Shown here piece by piece: positions 52,393-62,005 of a DNA stretch of 64,000 nucleotides. Position 1 is the first letter of the stretch. Each line of letters starts with the position of its first letter. The notes under the pieces were generated by a model, which had not been told where the DNA came from, searched no databases, and worked only from the letters and a program-made list of their open reading frames with translations. Both the position numbers and the translations under genes were made by a program. The stretch is taken from contig JABDJK010000027.1 in the NCBI GenBank assembly GCA_013002535.1, positions 1 to 64,000 of the forward strand, given 5' to 3'. The DNA is from Hyphococcus sp. Its GTDB lineage: Bacteria > Pseudomonadota > Alphaproteobacteria > Caulobacterales > Parvularculaceae.

Positions 52393-53667
52393 CTATCGAT
52401 ACAGCCGCAAAGAATCCAGTTTTACGATCAGGCTGCGGAACGCCAGTTCCAGTTCTGCATTGTTATTGACATGCTCATAGTGATCCGCAGAGGTTGCGCA
52501 ATCACGCATGTAGCTTTCGGCGTGTGCATTTCCGTTGATGCGGAACATGAAGATTTCGATGTCGTCGTCGGTCTTCATACGGTCACAGACATGGACCATG
52601 TTTTCAAAACCGTCTTCGGAGCCTTCATTATGGCCCCAACTTCGCATCTGGCTGAGCTCATATGTGTAGGCTTCGGTGCGCCCATCTGTGACAAAGACAA
52701 CGACTTTTCGGGCCTTATCCGTATTCACCGCCGGATAAGCCGGCACGCCCCATAGACCTGACCAACGCGGCGACAGCAGCCGCCAGGACCACGCCATGGC
52801 GACATCAAATCGCCCTGTGCCGCCTTGCGTGAAGTTGGAGGCGGCGTCGATAATGTCCTGCACACGGTCGGTCGGCCCGGTGAGCGCAACCGAGGGGCAG
52901 GTCGGCGGGTTTGAACCCCAGGGCGCGGCTGAAAGTCCGCCGGTGACGCCGGGAATGGATGCGACGAACGGGTCACTCGTCGGTCTGTCGTCATCAAGTG
53001 ACCATGTGAAGGCGCCGTCGACTTCTTCGCGCGGTTCGACACAGCCGTTCCAGCCGGGCGGGGCGGTGTTGCCGACCAGCCAGTTGTTGCGCGCCGCACC
53101 AATTGCCACGCGATCAGAGAACGGCACCAGCGCAATGTTGAAGTCGCCCGCGTCGGCATAGGTCGACAACGTGGTCAAAACATCGCTCAATGTGTCAAGC
53201 GCGGTCTGCCAGGTATTGCCGAATCCCATCGATGCGGTTGTGTCAAAAGCGATGACAAGTTCAAGCGCTTTTCGCTCGCGCAGCCCGGCTTCTGACGCCG
53301 CGCCGACATTCATATTCGGGAAACCGCCAACGCCCATGAATAGCGGCTCAACAAGCACATTGGTCGTGACAACAATGTTACCGTCATTTGTGCGCTCGGC
53401 AGAGAAACTGTCGATTGTATATTCGATTTGCCCGTGCAGGTTAGACTGAAATATCGATCGCGCGAGCGCCGTCATTTCCGGATTTTCAAGATCGGGCAAT
53501 TGGGCAATCCGCAGCGACGCCGCGTCGAGGGATTCGCGAACCATATCGCGGGCAATGCTTTGCCGATTGAAATCGATCCCCATGCCGACGCCCATCACAA
53601 TCGGGATCAGCAATAGCCCGAACATCATGGCGATGTTGCCGCTGTTGTTCGACAAGAAATGGCGCAT
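52393..53667 (-). CDS. TadG-like pilus-assembly protein with VWA domain
   Basis: N-terminus NNSGNIAMMFGLLLIPIVMGVGMGIDFNRQ; ALELVIAFDTTASMG; KVVVFVTDGRTEAY. Confidence 0.9.
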   Translation of the reverse strand: MRHFLSNNSGNIAMMFGLLLIPIVMGVGMGIDFNRQSIARDMVRESLDAASLRIAQLPDLENPEMTALARSIFQSNLHGQIEYTIDSFSAERTNDGNIVVTTNVLVEPLFMGVGGFPNMNVGAASEAGLRERKALELVIAFDTTASMGFGNTWQTALDTLSDVLTTLSTYADAGDFNIALVPFSDRVAIGAARNNWLVGNTAPPGWNGCVEPREEVDGAFTWSLDDDRPTSDPFVASIPGVTGGLSAAPWGSNPPTCPSVALTGPTDRVQDIIDAASNFTQGGTGRFDVAMAWSWRLLSPRWSGLWGVPAYPAVNTDKARKVVVFVTDGRTEAYTYELSQMRSWGHNEGSEDGFENMVHVCDRMKTDDDIEIFMFRINGNAHAESYMRDCATSADHYEHVNNNAELELAFRSLIVKLDSLRLYR

Positions 53668-53857
53668 GTTTTTCCCCTCAGAAATAGCACGATATGATAC
53701 GCTTGCGCCGGTTAAGGGAGGCTTTCGGCATCGGTTAAAGTTTCGGGACGCTTTGACCCGTTGCTCGCGCCGAAACGCGGTGTTTTTGCGGTGAAATGCC
53801 CGTGAAATAGGCCTCTGCGCACCCTATATAAAGCCTAACAGGAGGCGCAAATCATCT

Positions 53858-54316
53858 ATGTATCCAGATCACCCCTTGCAATATGAACGCGGCATTGGGC
53901 CCGTTGCATTCATTTTGAATATTTTATGGCTCGTGCTCGGCGGCGCGATCGCTGCCGTCGGCTGGTTCATCGCGGCGCTTATCATGGCGATTACCATTGT
54001 CGGTATTCCCTGGGCGCGGGCTGCGTTTGACAATGGCGTCTATACGCTCTGGCCCTTTGGCGCAAAGCCCATGGCGCGCGATCGTCTTTATGGAGAGGAT
54101 ATCGGCACCGGACCGCTCGGTTTCCTCGGCAATATCATCTGGTTGATCCTGGCTGGCTGGTGGCTGGCGTTAGGCCACCTTGTCGCCGCCATCGGCCTTG
54201 GCATCACCATCATTGGCCTGCCCTTTGCCTGGGCGCATCTAAAACTTGCCGGCTTTTCGCTTTGGCCGATCGGGCGCACGATTGTGCATTCCGATACGCG
54301 CAGCCGAGTTTGGTAG
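53858..54316 (+). CDS. YccF domain-containing membrane protein
   Basis: Duplicated ILNILWLVLGG...IVGIPWARAAFDNGVYTLWPFG / LGNIIWLILAGWWLALGH...IIGLPFAWAHLKLAGFSLWPIGR. Confidence 0.94.
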   Translation: MYPDHPLQYERGIGPVAFILNILWLVLGGAIAAVGWFIAALIMAITIVGIPWARAAFDNGVYTLWPFGAKPMARDRLYGEDIGTGPLGFLGNIIWLILAGWWLALGHLVAAIGLGITIIGLPFAWAHLKLAGFSLWPIGRTIVHSDTRSRVW

Positions 54317-54320
54317 CGGG

Positions 54321-54545
54321 TTAATCTTTGTCTTCTCTGGGTGGTGAGCGTTCAAGCATGCTGATCGCCCGGCCTGCTGGCGGCCACTGGCGGAGAACAT
54401 AAATGAAGGCTGCGACGCTAACTGCCGCAATAGCAATTGCGCCGCGATCGAGCGACGAAGAAATTCCATCAATGAAATTCTCCACGATATAGTCGTGACC
54501 AATCGCAATGGCGCCAATAATTACAGGGGCGATTTCCGTTCGCAT
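54321..54545 (-). CDS. Hypothetical small membrane protein
   Basis: 74 aa with one TM segment, upstream of the SPFH/NfeD cluster. Confidence 0.5.
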   Translation of the reverse strand: MRTEIAPVIIGAIAIGHDYIVENFIDGISSSLDRGAIAIAAVSVAAFIYVLRQWPPAGRAISMLERSPPREDKD

Positions 54546-54598
54546 TATGGTTCTCCGGAATAATGGCGCACCGCCCTTTCAAACGGCGCAGCCAGAAT

Positions 54599-54988
54599 TT
54601 ACTCCTCAATCGTTCGGCCGGCTTCCAGGATCGGGATGCCCGCTTCGGTCGGGATGTAAATGACGTCCTGATTGTTCTCGCCAAGCTGCTGGATCCAGAG
54701 ATAACGCAGATAGCCTTCCGGCCCGCCAAGGCCGTCAGCGATTATGCGGTTGGCTTCTGCAACACCGCGTGCGCGCTCGATTTCTCCGTCGGCGTAATAT
54801 TTCGCCGATTCAAGACGCGCTTTTGCTTCTTCGATCAGAACTTTCCGCTCGTTCTCAGCCTGCGCGAGGGCCGCCTTGCCTTGCATCTCCGCGCGCCAGA
54901 CATTCCATTGCGGCAGTATAAACATCGCCGCCGCGAGTCCAACAATAACGAGCACTATCAACGTAAGTGTTGCGCCTGCGCTTCTCAT
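54599..54988 (-). CDS. Single-TM protein resembling the C-terminal part of SPFH/membrane-protease-subunit proteins
   Basis: Hydrophobic N-terminus; KAALAQAENERKVLIEEAKARLESAKYYADGEIERARGVAEANRIIADGLGGPEGYLRYLWIQQL; no SPFH domain. Confidence 0.7.
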   Translation of the reverse strand: MRSAGATLTLIVLVIVGLAAAMFILPQWNVWRAEMQGKAALAQAENERKVLIEEAKARLESAKYYADGEIERARGVAEANRIIADGLGGPEGYLRYLWIQQLGENNQDVIYIPTEAGIPILEAGRTIEE

Positions 54989-55035
54989 GATGGTTTTTCC
55001 TTCTGTTACCCCGTTTACTCCGTAGACAGCTTATC

Positions 55036-55503
55036 TTACGCCGCCTTTACGATCAGTTTTGTGCCCTCAGCTTTGGCGACAACTACCTTTTCGCCTTCCT
55101 CAAAATCCTCGCCGTTTTCACTTTCTGCCAGCCAAAGCGTATCGCCCAGTCGAACCTTGCCAACGCCATTTGTAAAAGTCACATCCACAGTGGCGCGCCG
55201 TCCGATTTTCTGCGCACCTCGTTGGTTGAGGTTTGGATGATCGGCCTGTGTCCGATGCAGCCATGGTTTTACATAAGGCGGCGCAATTACGGACAGTGCA
55301 ATTGTCGACGTTGCAAAGAGGAATAGTTCAGCCTGCCAGGGCACAAACCCGAATAGAGCGGCGACGCTGGTGACGGCCGCGGCAATTGCCGGCCACAGGA
55401 AATAGGTCGAGCCGGTGACGATCTCTACGACGAGCAGGATTGTCGCTGCGACAAGCCAGTACCAAAACGGCATGGTGCTGAAGAATTCAATTATGGCTTC
55501 CAT
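55036..55503 (-). CDS. NfeD family protein
   Basis: 2-4 TM segments followed by OB-fold-like IGRRATVDVTFTNGVGKVRLGDTLWLAESENGEDFEEGEKVVVAKAEGTKLIV. Confidence 0.9.
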   Translation of the reverse strand: MEAIIEFFSTMPFWYWLVAATILLVVEIVTGSTYFLWPAIAAAVTSVAALFGFVPWQAELFLFATSTIALSVIAPPYVKPWLHRTQADHPNLNQRGAQKIGRRATVDVTFTNGVGKVRLGDTLWLAESENGEDFEEGEKVVVAKAEGTKLIVKAA

Positions 55504-55627
55504 TATTCATCCCCTTTGATTTTCCGCGCATCCCGGCGAAAGCCGGGATTTATTAAAACAAGAGCGACCCCTGGCCGCCTGAGATTTCGGCCCAATTCTT
55601 GTATTTGGGCCGGAATGAGCGGGTGTA

Positions 55628-56578
55628 TTATGTGTTCGGTACAGATCCATTGTTGCGCGACGCCCGGCCGTTTTCAAAGGCTTCCTTCGCCAGCGTTCCG
55701 ACCCCGGCGATGGTGCCAACAAGGGCGGACATATCGGCAGGCAGGATGAGTGTTTTTTGTTGTGGCGAGATCGCCAATTTTTCAAACGCTTTCACATAGT
55801 CCTGCGCGACAAAATAATTGATCGCCTGAACGTCGCCGGCGGCGATAGCGTCGGAGACCATTTGCGTGGCTTTGGCCTCCGCTTCGGCTTCGCGTTCGCG
55901 CGCCTCGGCGTCGCGGAAGGCGGCTTCCTTGCGGCCTTCGGCTTCAAGAATTGCGGATTGTTTTTCACCTTCGGCGCGAAGAACCGCTGATTGCTTCTCG
56001 CCTTCCGCGGTCAAAATTTCCGCGCGTTTTAAACGCTCGGCTTTCATCTGCCGCGCCATGGCCTCGGTTATGTCGGCAGGCGGTTCGAGGTCTTTGATCT
56101 CAACGCGGGTGACTTTCACGCCCCAGGGCTGGGTCGCGGCGTCGATGACGCGCAGCAACCGTTCATTGATGTCGTCGCGATTTGACAAGACTTCATCAAG
56201 GTCGAGCGAGCCGATCACGGTACGGACGTTTGTCATGGAGAGGTTGGAAATCGCGCGTGTCAGATTGTGCACCTCATAGGCCGCCGCCGCCGCGTCCATG
56301 ATCTGGATAAAGGCGACAGCGTCTGTGGTGACTTGCGCGTTGTCGCGGGTGATGACTTCCTGCGCGGGGATATCCAGCACCTGTTCCATCATGTTCATGC
56401 GCCGACCGACGCGGTCGACAAAAGGGGTGATAAAGTGGAGACCGGGATTGATCGTTTTGGTGTAGCGCCCAAAGCGTTCGATGGTGAATTCATAGCCCTG
56501 TGGCACGACCTTGACCGCGGAAAACATGATAAAAAGTGCGAGCACCACAAAGCCCGCAAGAAACATTTCAAAACCCAT
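55628..56578 (-). CDS. SPFH/stomatin family protein (QmcA-like)
   Basis: [74 protein letters not shown]. Confidence 0.94.
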   Translation of the reverse strand: MGFEMFLAGFVVLALFIMFSAVKVVPQGYEFTIERFGRYTKTINPGLHFITPFVDRVGRRMNMMEQVLDIPAQEVITRDNAQVTTDAVAFIQIMDAAAAAYEVHNLTRAISNLSMTNVRTVIGSLDLDEVLSNRDDINERLLRVIDAATQPWGVKVTRVEIKDLEPPADITEAMARQMKAERLKRAEILTAEGEKQSAVLRAEGEKQSAILEAEGRKEAAFRDAEAREREAEAEAKATQMVSDAIAAGDVQAINYFVAQDYVKAFEKLAISPQQKTLILPADMSALVGTIAGVGTLAKEAFENGRASRNNGSVPNT

Positions 56579-56810
56579 TTGGCTCTCCCTATTGTCCGAT
56601 GTCTTGATTAGATCGTGATTGCAAATGCCAAGCGCCAGACTTGAAATTTCGATTTTTTACACTAGGTCCTTGAAATCACGTAGTTTTCCTAAAGTTTTGG
56701 TCCACTCGGGGCGCCCGCGATGCGCCGCCGCAACGCCTCGCGGCGAAAATGCACGCCATTTCATCAAGCCCCCTATCGAGTCGGTTAACCCCACGTTAAA
56801 ATTGCCGCCA

Positions 56811-58652
56811 ATGGGTGTGGTGTTGAGGATAGGACGGGCCGCTGGCATAGCGGCTCTTTTGACGGCAGGGGCGGGGCTTCTCGCGCCGACGATTAGTTAC
56901 GCCGCGGACTATTCCGGTCTTGAATATTCATCCTATGAATTCCCGCCGCCCAAAAACACCGGCAAGGTTTGGAAGGTCTATAAGGCCGCCTGGGATGCAA
57001 GCGACGAAGAAGGCTACGGCCATTTTGTGCAAGCCATCGGCCGATCGAATTGTACGACGCTTGCCGCGTGTCTCAATAATCCCGCGAACCCTTATCGCTC
57101 AGACGACGATCCGGAACTGAACGGCGACTGCGCCGACATGGCGTATATTTTGCGCGCCTATTACGCGTGGAAGAATGGTCTGCCGTTTTCATTCCAGAAT
57201 GCGATGCGCACGGCAGATCGCTCTGGCGAAGATTTACGCTATTCGTCCAATGGCAATATTGTCGCCGGGCGCCGCGCCATTCGCAACATTACGTCAAACG
57301 CCCACACGTTTTTACGCTCCATCGGCGGGCAGGTCTCAACGGCGATGTTCCGTACACATCCGGAAACTGGCGCGGGCTCCGGCCATGACGATTTTTATCC
57401 GGTAAAAATCACGCGCGACGCGGTGCGGCCTGGCGTCATCGCTTATGACATTTTCGGTCATGTCGGCATTGTCTATGAAATCCTCGAAGACGGCCGCGTT
57501 CTCGTCATCGCGGCGCATCCCGACCAGTCGGTGACGCGCTCGACCTATGGGCCGAATTTCATGCGCTCGAAACCAGCGCTGGGGGCGGGCCTGAAGGCCT
57601 GGCGGCCGATCCGGGTTGAAGGCGCGCGCGTCAATGACGACGGGTCAATCACCGGCGGCCGGCTTGCGGCAGCGAAAAATGAAGAGCTCTCTGATTATTC
57701 GCTTGAGCAATATGTCGGCACCCATCCCGATCCTGGCGGCGTCTGGCATTATGGCGAGTTCCGCCATCAGGATCGTTCGCTCAAATATTATGACTTTGTC
57801 CGCCGCCGACTCGCGTCGCCAAGCTTTCGCTATAACCCCATCGATGAATTGCGCTTCGGACTGGAGACAATTTGCGGGTCTTTGCGCGCGCGCAAATATG
57901 CTGTCGACAGCGCCGTCACCATTGGGCTGCATTTAAAACCTCACCCGAAAAAGCTCCCTCCAAATATTTACGGCACCTATGGCGAGTGGGAGGAATATTC
58001 GACCCCGTCGCGCGATGCGCGCCTCAAAGTGTCGTTCATCGAATTACGCCGTGACATGCAGTATCTGGTTGAGGCGGTGGAGGCGGATGACCCCAGTGTC
58101 GATTATGACGGTACGGACCTCTCCGGAGATCTGATCGCGGCGTTCAACGAAGAAAATGACGCCTGCACCTTTACCTATTGGCGCTCGGACAAGTCGCGGG
58201 TGCGCCTCAACATTTCGCACTCGATTGCGCGCTTGTTTGACTTCTCCTTCAACCCCTATCTCTGTCCGGAACGGCGCTGGGGCGCGACCGGTTATGAATT
58301 AGAGACGTGTACGGACGATGAGGTCAAAGGCCAGTGGTATAACGCGTTGCGGTTCCTTCGCTACCAGGCGGAGCGCACCTATGATGTGCGTATGGACTTC
58401 GGCCTTGAACAGCTAAAGCCGCCGATGGTGGCGGCGGCTGAAGAAGGCGGGCTTGGCGTGGAGGCGCCGGCGGACGCGGACCTTCGGCGCTATCTCTATT
58501 CCCTGCAGGATGTTGTTGTCGCCGCTGGCGATCCCGGCCCGATCAAGATGACGCCCGTCTCCAACGAGGGCGAGGACGAGTTTCTCCTGCCGGAATGGCA
58601 CTATCGCTTGAATGAAGAGCGCCTGAAAAAGATCGAGAATTTAGGGCGCTAA
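56811..58652 (+). CDS. Large hypothetical secreted protein with NlpC/P60-like Cys/His motifs
   Basis: Signal peptide MGVVLRIGRAAGIAALLTAGAGLLAPTISYAAD; NGDCADMAYILRAYYAWKNG; PGVIAYDIFGHVGIVYEILEDGRVLVIAAHPDQS. Start at 56811 preferred over 56619. Confidence 0.75.
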   Translation: MGVVLRIGRAAGIAALLTAGAGLLAPTISYAADYSGLEYSSYEFPPPKNTGKVWKVYKAAWDASDEEGYGHFVQAIGRSNCTTLAACLNNPANPYRSDDDPELNGDCADMAYILRAYYAWKNGLPFSFQNAMRTADRSGEDLRYSSNGNIVAGRRAIRNITSNAHTFLRSIGGQVSTAMFRTHPETGAGSGHDDFYPVKITRDAVRPGVIAYDIFGHVGIVYEILEDGRVLVIAAHPDQSVTRSTYGPNFMRSKPALGAGLKAWRPIRVEGARVNDDGSITGGRLAAAKNEELSDYSLEQYVGTHPDPGGVWHYGEFRHQDRSLKYYDFVRRRLASPSFRYNPIDELRFGLETICGSLRARKYAVDSAVTIGLHLKPHPKKLPPNIYGTYGEWEEYSTPSRDARLKVSFIELRRDMQYLVEAVEADDPSVDYDGTDLSGDLIAAFNEENDACTFTYWRSDKSRVRLNISHSIARLFDFSFNPYLCPERRWGATGYELETCTDDEVKGQWYNALRFLRYQAERTYDVRMDFGLEQLKPPMVAAAEEGGLGVEAPADADLRRYLYSLQDVVVAAGDPGPIKMTPVSNEGEDEFLLPEWHYRLNEERLKKIENLGR

Positions 58653-58763
58653 AGCATTACGCAGTTGGAAGACGCGCGACAAAACGCGTCACACCATTGC
58701 GAGTGGCGCGGGCTCGCCCATTTGTGCTACAATTTGCAAAACACCAACTGAAAGCCGCCCCTC

Positions 58764-58973
58764 ATGAGCACCGTTCTGTTTTTCCTCATCCCCATCGGCC
58801 TATTGGCGACTGCGGCGATTCTCGGCGCCGGACTTTATTCCCTCGCCAAGGGCGGCGCCTTCGCCAAGGAAAATTCCAACAAGCTGATGCGTCTGCGCGT
58901 CGCGGCGCAAGCCATCACCATTGCCGTGATGCTGGTTTTCCTCATTGTCATCGGCAAGGGCGCAGGAAGCTAA
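58764..58973 (+). CDS. HIG1-type twin transmembrane protein
   Basis: MSTVLFFLIPIGLLATAAILGAGLYSLAKGGAFAKENSNKLMRLRVAAQAITIAVMLVFLIVIGKG: two TM helices with a short loop. Confidence 0.88.
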   Translation: MSTVLFFLIPIGLLATAAILGAGLYSLAKGGAFAKENSNKLMRLRVAAQAITIAVMLVFLIVIGKGAGS

Positions 58974-59118
58974 GAATTAGAGCGGCGATACTGCGGCATT
59001 ACGCACCCTGCACCAGCTACATTGGTTGATTGAAACGCGCCCGACCCGCGTCTATGGTGCAGCGCGAAATCAAACCGGCGCGGAGAATTAACGCGCCCCC
59101 GTCCGTCAGGAGACCCCC

Positions 59119-59868
59119 ATGAAAGTTCTCGTGCCCGTCAAGCGCGTGATCGATTACAACGTTAAAGTCCGGGTGAAATCGGATCAAAGCGGCGTCGATC
59201 TCGCCAACGTCAAAATGTCCATGAACCCATTCGATGAGATCGCTGTCGAAGAAGCGATCCGATTGAAAGAGGCCGGTACTGCGGAAGAAATCGTTGCTGT
59301 CTCCATCGGCCCAGAAAAGGCGCAGGATCAGATCCGCCAGGCGTTGGCCATGGGCGCCGACCGAGGCATCCTGATCAAGACCGATGAAACGGTTGAACCC
59401 CTCGGCGTCGCCAAACTTCTGCAAAAAGTCGTTGAGGAAGAAAGCCCGGAGCTTGTGATTCTCGGCAAGCAGGCGATAGACGATGACTCGAACCAGACGG
59501 GCCAGATGCTGGCGGCGCTGCTTGGCTGGTCGCAGGGCACTTTTGCCTCCGAGATCAAAAAAGACGACGGCAAGCTTTCCGTCACCCGCGAGATCGACGG
59601 CGGATTGCAGACAATCAAGATCAACATGCCGGCGGTGGTGACGACCGACCTCCGCCTCAATGAGCCGCGTTACGCTTCGCTCCCGAACATTATGAAGGCG
59701 AAGAAGAAGCCGCTCGATGTCAAAGAGGTCGGCGATTATGGCGTCGATATAGCCCCGCGCCTTGAGGTGGTAAAAGTTACTGAACCGCCGAAACGCGAAG
59801 CCGGCGTCAAAGTCGCCGATGTCGCAGAGCTTATCGACAAACTGAAAAACGAAGCGGGAGTGATTTAA
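59119..59868 (+). CDS. etfB: Electron transfer flavoprotein subunit beta
   Basis: [51 protein letters not shown]. Confidence 0.98.
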   Translation: MKVLVPVKRVIDYNVKVRVKSDQSGVDLANVKMSMNPFDEIAVEEAIRLKEAGTAEEIVAVSIGPEKAQDQIRQALAMGADRGILIKTDETVEPLGVAKLLQKVVEEESPELVILGKQAIDDDSNQTGQMLAALLGWSQGTFASEIKKDDGKLSVTREIDGGLQTIKINMPAVVTTDLRLNEPRYASLPNIMKAKKKPLDVKEVGDYGVDIAPRLEVVKVTEPPKREAGVKVADVAELIDKLKNEAGVI

Positions 59869-59869
59869 G

Positions 59870-60799
59870 ATGGCTGTACTTGTTGTCGCCGACGTTCACG
59901 GCAATGCAATTGACGACTCCACGCACAAAACTGTCACTGCTGCGGCGGCTATCGGCGGTGATATAGATATTCTGGTCGCTGGCGAGAATTGCGGCGATGC
60001 CGCAGCCGCGGCCGCGAAAATTTCGGGCGTGCGCAAGGTTCTGCATGCGGACGATGCCGCCTATGCCCACCGTCTGGCCGAACCTTTCGCTGATCTAATC
60101 GTCAAACTTGCGGGCGATTATGATGCGATCTTGAAAGCGGCGGCGACCACCGGCAAAAATGTGATGCCCCGCGTCGCAGCGCTCCTCGACGTGATGCAAA
60201 TCTCGGAGATTGTCTCGGTTGAAGCGCCGGACACCTTCACGCGGCCGATTTACGCCGGCAACGCCATGCAGACGGTGAAGTCCAGCGACGCGAAAAAAGT
60301 GATCACCGTGCGGGCGACGTCATTCGCCGCGGCGGGTGAGGACGGCTCCGCAAGCGTTGAAACGGTTGCTGCCGCGGGCGACCCCGGGCTTTCTGAATTC
60401 GTCGAGGAAAACCTCACCAAGTCAGACCGGCCAGAATTGACTGGCGCAAAAATCGTCGTTTCCGGCGGCCGCGGCCTTGGCTCCGGCGAAAAATTCGAAG
60501 AGGTGATCCTGCCCCTTGCCGACAAGCTCGGCGCCGGCGTCGGCGCTTCGCGCGCGGCGGTTGACGCTGGCTATGTTCCGAATGACTACCAGGTCGGCCA
60601 GACCGGTAAGGTCGTTGCCCCGGAGCTTTACATCGCCATTGGCATTTCCGGCGCGATCCAGCACCTTGCGGGGATGAAGGATTCAAAAGTCATCGTCGCC
60701 ATCAACAAGGACGAAGAGGCGCCGATCTTCCAGGTTGCCGACTACGGGCTCGTTGCGGATTTGTTCAAGGCGGTCCCGGAATTGACCGACGCGCTTTAG
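59870..60799 (+). CDS. etfA: Electron transfer flavoprotein subunit alpha
   Basis: [92 protein letters not shown]. Confidence 0.98.
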   Translation: MAVLVVADVHGNAIDDSTHKTVTAAAAIGGDIDILVAGENCGDAAAAAAKISGVRKVLHADDAAYAHRLAEPFADLIVKLAGDYDAILKAAATTGKNVMPRVAALLDVMQISEIVSVEAPDTFTRPIYAGNAMQTVKSSDAKKVITVRATSFAAAGEDGSASVETVAAAGDPGLSEFVEENLTKSDRPELTGAKIVVSGGRGLGSGEKFEEVILPLADKLGAGVGASRAAVDAGYVPNDYQVGQTGKVVAPELYIAIGISGAIQHLAGMKDSKVIVAINKDEEAPIFQVADYGLVADLFKAVPELTDAL

Positions 60800-61356
60800 G
60801 GCGCAGCCTTCAGCTTTGTCACCGCAAGTGAAATTGCGGCATCGAGGTCAGCAGCTTCGACGCCCAGCGATACGACAGCAAGTCCATCAATCAGGGTAAG
60901 GATCAATGCCGCTTCAGCACGGCGTTGGTTTAAGTCTTCCGTGTCGAGGCGCGCTTCCACCCAAACCATAAATCCGTCAACGAACGCGCCGGCGATATCG
61001 CCATAGGGCGCCTCACCGCGGCCCGCTTTGGCAACGATTTCCATGCTGAGCTTCATATAGGGGGCAATTTCGTCGCTGCGCGTTAGTTTCGCGCCCCGTT
61101 CGAGCAACTCAGCGGCGGGCAATTTTTCGTCCGCCGGCAATGCCGCCTCCAACAGGCTGGCGAGTTGAAAGGCGACGCGCTGCATCGCGGCAGTCAAAAC
61201 GTCATCCTTTTTCTTAAAATAGTAGAGCAACATCCGGTCGCTCACATCAGCGGCGCCGGCGAGTTGCCGAAGGCTTGTTTTGGAAAGGCCAGACGCAAGC
61301 AAATGCTCGGTAATACGCTCAAGCGCTTGTTCGCGCTGAATAATTCGTTTTTCCAT
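60796..61356 (-). CDS. TetR/AcrR family transcriptional regulator
   Basis: EQALERITEHLLASGLSKTSLRQLAGAADVSDRMLLYYFKKKDDVLTAAMQRVA N-terminal HTH. Confidence 0.92.
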   Translation of the reverse strand: MEKRIIQREQALERITEHLLASGLSKTSLRQLAGAADVSDRMLLYYFKKKDDVLTAAMQRVAFQLASLLEAALPADEKLPAAELLERGAKLTRSDEIAPYMKLSMEIVAKAGRGEAPYGDIAGAFVDGFMVWVEARLDTEDLNQRRAEAALILTLIDGLAVVSLGVEAADLDAAISLAVTKLKAAP

Positions 61357-61364
61357 TTTTTGCT

Positions 61365-61408
61365 TGTAGCAGGCGCTACATTCCTATACAAATGTAGCGA
61401 TCGCTACA
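61365..61408. promoter_or_regulatory. Tandem TetR-type operators in the divergent promoter region
   Basis: TGTAGC-AGGC-GCTACA (61365-61380) and TGTAGC-GATC-GCTACA (61393-61408): identical arms, 28 bp centre to centre. Confidence 0.85.
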
Positions 61409-61429
61409 AAATGATGATGGAGAATTGAA

Positions 61430-61822
61430 ATGACCTATCTGGAGATTGGTCCTTTGGTTGCGGCCCTCGCGCTCGTCACTTTTATGGCGGTCACCGCCGC
61501 TAAGCCGTCGCGAATGATAAAGAGCGCGTGGGTGTTTCCGGCAGGTCTTTCGGCGGCGTTTCTGGCGTTCAGCCTGTGGACCGTGATGAAAGAAGGCTTG
61601 CTTGGTTTCTGGCCGGGGCATTCAGAAACCCTGTGGGGCAATCAGGTCTGGTTCGACCTCCTGCTTGCAATCGGCATCGGATATTCATTCGTCGCGCCGC
61701 GGGCGAAGGCGCTTGGAATGAACCTCTATCTCTGGATGGTGTTGATTCTTTCTAGCGGATGCATTGGTTTACTGGCGATGGTTTCGCGTTACCTGTTCCT
61801 GAAAGAAAAGGCAGCAGGTTGA
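61430..61822 (+). CDS. Small integral membrane protein divergent from the TetR gene
   Basis: 130 aa with about 4 TM segments (YLEIGPLVAALALVTFMAVTAA...). Confidence 0.8.
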   Translation: MTYLEIGPLVAALALVTFMAVTAAKPSRMIKSAWVFPAGLSAAFLAFSLWTVMKEGLLGFWPGHSETLWGNQVWFDLLLAIGIGYSFVAPRAKALGMNLYLWMVLILSSGCIGLLAMVSRYLFLKEKAAG

Positions 61823-62005
61823 TTTTTCCCGTATTTGGGGAAGTTTTTGATAATTAACGCTCGAACTACGACTAAAAGTGGCGCCCGCTGTTGGCGCATC
61901 GGTTGCATTAAAACATTGGCCCAGATGAAGTGGTTTTTTAGGCGAAATAGTGCTGGCGCTTCGGTAATTCTGGCGGTATTGAAGATTCGTTAACCTTTAA
62001 AATTT

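Noticed and set aside
54469-54729. 86-aa minus-strand ORF
   Set aside because: Overlaps the better-supported 54599..54988 and 54321..54545 genes in another frame.
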